This document shows positions 13,068 to 14,539 of a stretch of 14,539 nucleotides of DNA, piece by piece; position 1 is the first letter of the stretch; every line of letters starts with the position of its first letter. Under the pieces are notes generated by a model. The model did no database searches and was not told the DNA's origin. It worked only from the letters and a program-made list of their open reading frames with translations. The stretch lies in the NCBI GenBank assembly GCA_900554845.1, contig USIY01000034.1, positions 1 to 14,539 of the forward strand, written 5' to 3'. The position numbers were made by a program, and so were the translations under genes. The DNA is from an uncultured Bacteroidales bacterium (lineage in GTDB: Bacteria; Bacteroidota; Bacteroidia; Bacteroidales; Muribaculaceae).

Positions 13068-14489
13068 TCACTCACCCTGACGAGCGGCGCGCTTGCGGTC
13101 GTTCTCGTCCAACAGGATCTTGCGGAGACGGATATGATGCGGAGTCACCTCCACATACTCGTCCTCTTTGATATATTCAAGAGATTCCTCGAGCGAGAAC
13201 ACCACCGGGGGCACGATGCGGGCCTTGTCGTCGGCGCCGCTGGCACGCATATTGGTCAGTTTCTTGGACTTGGTGACATTCACCACTATATCGTTGTCTT
13301 TGGCGTTCTCACCAACGACCTGCCCTGCGTAAACTTCCTCCTGCGGGAAGATGAAGAATCGTCCGCGGTCCTGCAGTTTATCGATTGCATAGGCGTAAGC
13401 CGTCCCGCTCTCATGCGCGATGAGCGATCCGTTGGTGCGACGCTCTATATCACCCTTCCAGGGCTGGAATTCCAGAAACCGGTGCGCCATGATCGCTTCT
13501 CCGGCAGTCGCGGTAAGCACGTTGTTGCGAAGACCGATGATACCGCGGCTCGGAATTACAAACTCAATGTCCACACGGCCGTTGCGGGAGTCCATGGACA
13601 ATATGTCGCCCTTGCGGCGCGTCACCATATCTATCACTTTGGAGGAATAATCCTCCGGGACATTGATGCTGAGTGCCTCCACCGGCTCGCACTTCTTGCC
13701 GTCGATTTCCTTGATGATCACCTGAGGCTGGCCCACCTGCAGCTCATAACCCTCGCGGCGCATGGTCTCGATCAGAATGGAGAGATGCAGCACTCCGCGG
13801 CCGAACACAGTCCACATGTCCTCGCGCTCTCCCTTCTCGACACGCAAAGCCAGGTCTTTGTCCAGTTCGCGTTCCAAACGTTCCTGAATATGGCGCGAAG
13901 TGACATACTTGCCGTCCTTGCCAAAGAAAGGTGAATCGTTGATGGTGAATGTCATCGACATGGTAGGCTCATCGATGGCGATGCGCGGCAGCGGTTCGGG
14001 ATTGTCAGCCAATGTCACAGTGTCGCCGATCTCAAAACCGTCGAGTCCGACAATGGCGCAGATGTCGCCGCTGTCCACATGGTCCACTTTCTTGCGGCCC
14101 ATGCCCTCGAATGTATGCAGTTCCTTGATCTTCTGTTTTGAAACGGTTCCGTCCTTGCGGCAGAGACCGATCTCCATGCCCTCGCGGAGTGTGCCGCGGT
14201 GCACGCGGCCCACAGCGATTCGGCCCACGTACTGACTGTAGTCCAGACTGGTGATCAGCATCTGAGGATCACCTTCTATCTGCTTCGGAGCCGGAATATA
14301 TTTGATGATGGCGTCAAGAAGCGCCGTAATGTCGTTTGTCGGGGTCTTCCAGTCGGTTCCCATCCAGTTCTGCTTGGCCGATCCGTAAATAGTCGGGAAG
14401 TCCAGCTGGTCTTCATTGGCGTCAAGGCTGAACATCAGGTCGAACACCATCTCGTTCACCTCCGAAGGACGGCAGTTGGGTTTGTCGAC
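13068..14489 (-). CDS. typA: Ribosome-associated GTPase TypA/BipA, 5' part missing
   Basis: TypA is a translational GTPase related to EF-G that acts in ribosome assembly and stress adaptation. About 470 of the usual ~600 residues are seen, from VDKPNCRPSEVNEMVFDL to the stop. Domain 2 (LDYSQYVGRIAVGRVHRGTLREGM), domain 3 (GRGVLHLSILIETMRREGYE), the EF-G-like domain V (VTRRKGDILSM, PSRGIIGLRNNVLTATAGEAIMAHRF) and the TypA-specific C-terminal domain (KLTNMRASGADDKARI) are all intact. The GTP-binding P-loop and switch regions would lie beyond the window. Upstream of 14490 the frame stays open to the edge but no longer matches TypA: the G4 motif NKVD appears as HLVD (see findings). I therefore end the supported gene at 14489. 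The GTG at 14459 is an internal valine, not the start. Confidence 0.93.
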   Translation of the reverse strand, partial: VDKPNCRPSEVNEMVFDLMFSLDANEDQLDFPTIYGSAKQNWMGTDWKTPTNDITALLDAIIKYIPAPKQIEGDPQMLITSLDYSQYVGRIAVGRVHRGTLREGMEIGLCRKDGTVSKQKIKELHTFEGMGRKKVDHVDSGDICAIVGLDGFEIGDTVTLADNPEPLPRIAIDEPTMSMTFTINDSPFFGKDGKYVTSRHIQERLERELDKDLALRVEKGEREDMWTVFGRGVLHLSILIETMRREGYELQVGQPQVIIKEIDGKKCEPVEALSINVPEDYSSKVIDMVTRRKGDILSMDSRNGRVDIEFVIPSRGIIGLRNNVLTATAGEAIMAHRFLEFQPWKGDIERRTNGSLIAHESGTAYAYAIDKLQDRGRFFIFPQEEVYAGQVVGENAKDNDIVVNVTKSKKLTNMRASGADDKARIVPPVVFSLEESLEYIKEDEYVEVTPHHIRLRKILLDENDRKRAARQGE

Positions 14490-14539
14490 CAGATGTCGCA
14501 GGAACTGAACGACAAGCTGCCCGACAGCTCTCGACCCGA
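14490..14539. other. Right-edge sequence not matching typA
   Basis: Where typA should encode its GTPase G4 region, the minus-strand frame reads GQLVVQFLRHL before VDKPNC instead of the expected ...VVINK. The plus strand is also open here (MSQELNDKLPDSSRP from 14493). I cannot assign this stretch to any gene. Confidence 0.45.

Noticed and set aside
12960..13934. 324-codon open frame on +
   Set aside because: It lies antisense to typA and the small basic protein gene; typA domains are unmistakable on the minus strand.
1..14539. CRISPR array, tRNA/rRNA genes, prophage, toxin-antitoxin or defence island
   Set aside because: I found no direct-repeat array, no tRNA-like cloverleaf and no phage or defence gene; apart from a few small proteins, the genes are housekeeping.

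Overview
The window looks like chromosomal DNA from a member of the Bacteroidales, most likely close to Muribaculaceae/Bacteroidaceae; this is inferred, since no search was run. The reasons are Bacteroidetes-type protein sequences (DnaB, TypA, RsgA, CdaA), several promoters of the Bacteroidetes form TTTG-N20-TAnnTTTGC, an almost complete lack of Shine-Dalgarno sequences, and the rpmH/efp and folP-cdaA neighbourhoods. Coding DNA is moderately GC-rich and the spacers are AT-rich.

Layout from left to right. (1) The 3' part of dnaB (+) with a strong terminator, then a small single-pass membrane protein gene (+). (2) A 236-bp spacer with a plus-strand terminator next to the rpmH terminator, then rpmH (-, 51 codons), divergent from efp across a two-promoter spacer. 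(3) efp, a family-2 glycosyltransferase and radC on +, ending in a terminator that lies over the convergent stop codons. (4) A tight minus-strand operon read gpmI, 5'-nucleotidase/metallophosphatase, GH3 lipoprotein (1-bp overlap, then a 4-bp gap, TTG start for the last gene). (5) rplS (-), whose terminator contains the gpmI -33 box, divergent from folP-cdaA (+) over an overlapping promoter region. (6) A ~175-bp MITE-like inverted-repeat element just after cdaA. (7) A winged-helix gene (-) divergent from rsgA (+). (8) A small basic membrane protein (-) directly downstream of typA/bipA (-), which runs to the right edge.

Most of the window is housekeeping: replication (DnaB), translation (L34, EF-P, L19, RsgA, TypA), central carbon metabolism (GpmI), folate and c-di-AMP (FolP, CdaA), and envelope or periplasmic salvage (nucleotidase, GH3). 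I see no defence island, CRISPR array, tRNA, prophage or complete IS. The observations most worth checking are the repeat element after cdaA, the abrupt loss of TypA similarity about 50 bases before the right edge (possible chimeric join or rearrangement), the SSB-like C-terminal tip of DnaB, and several compact promoter/terminator arrangements.
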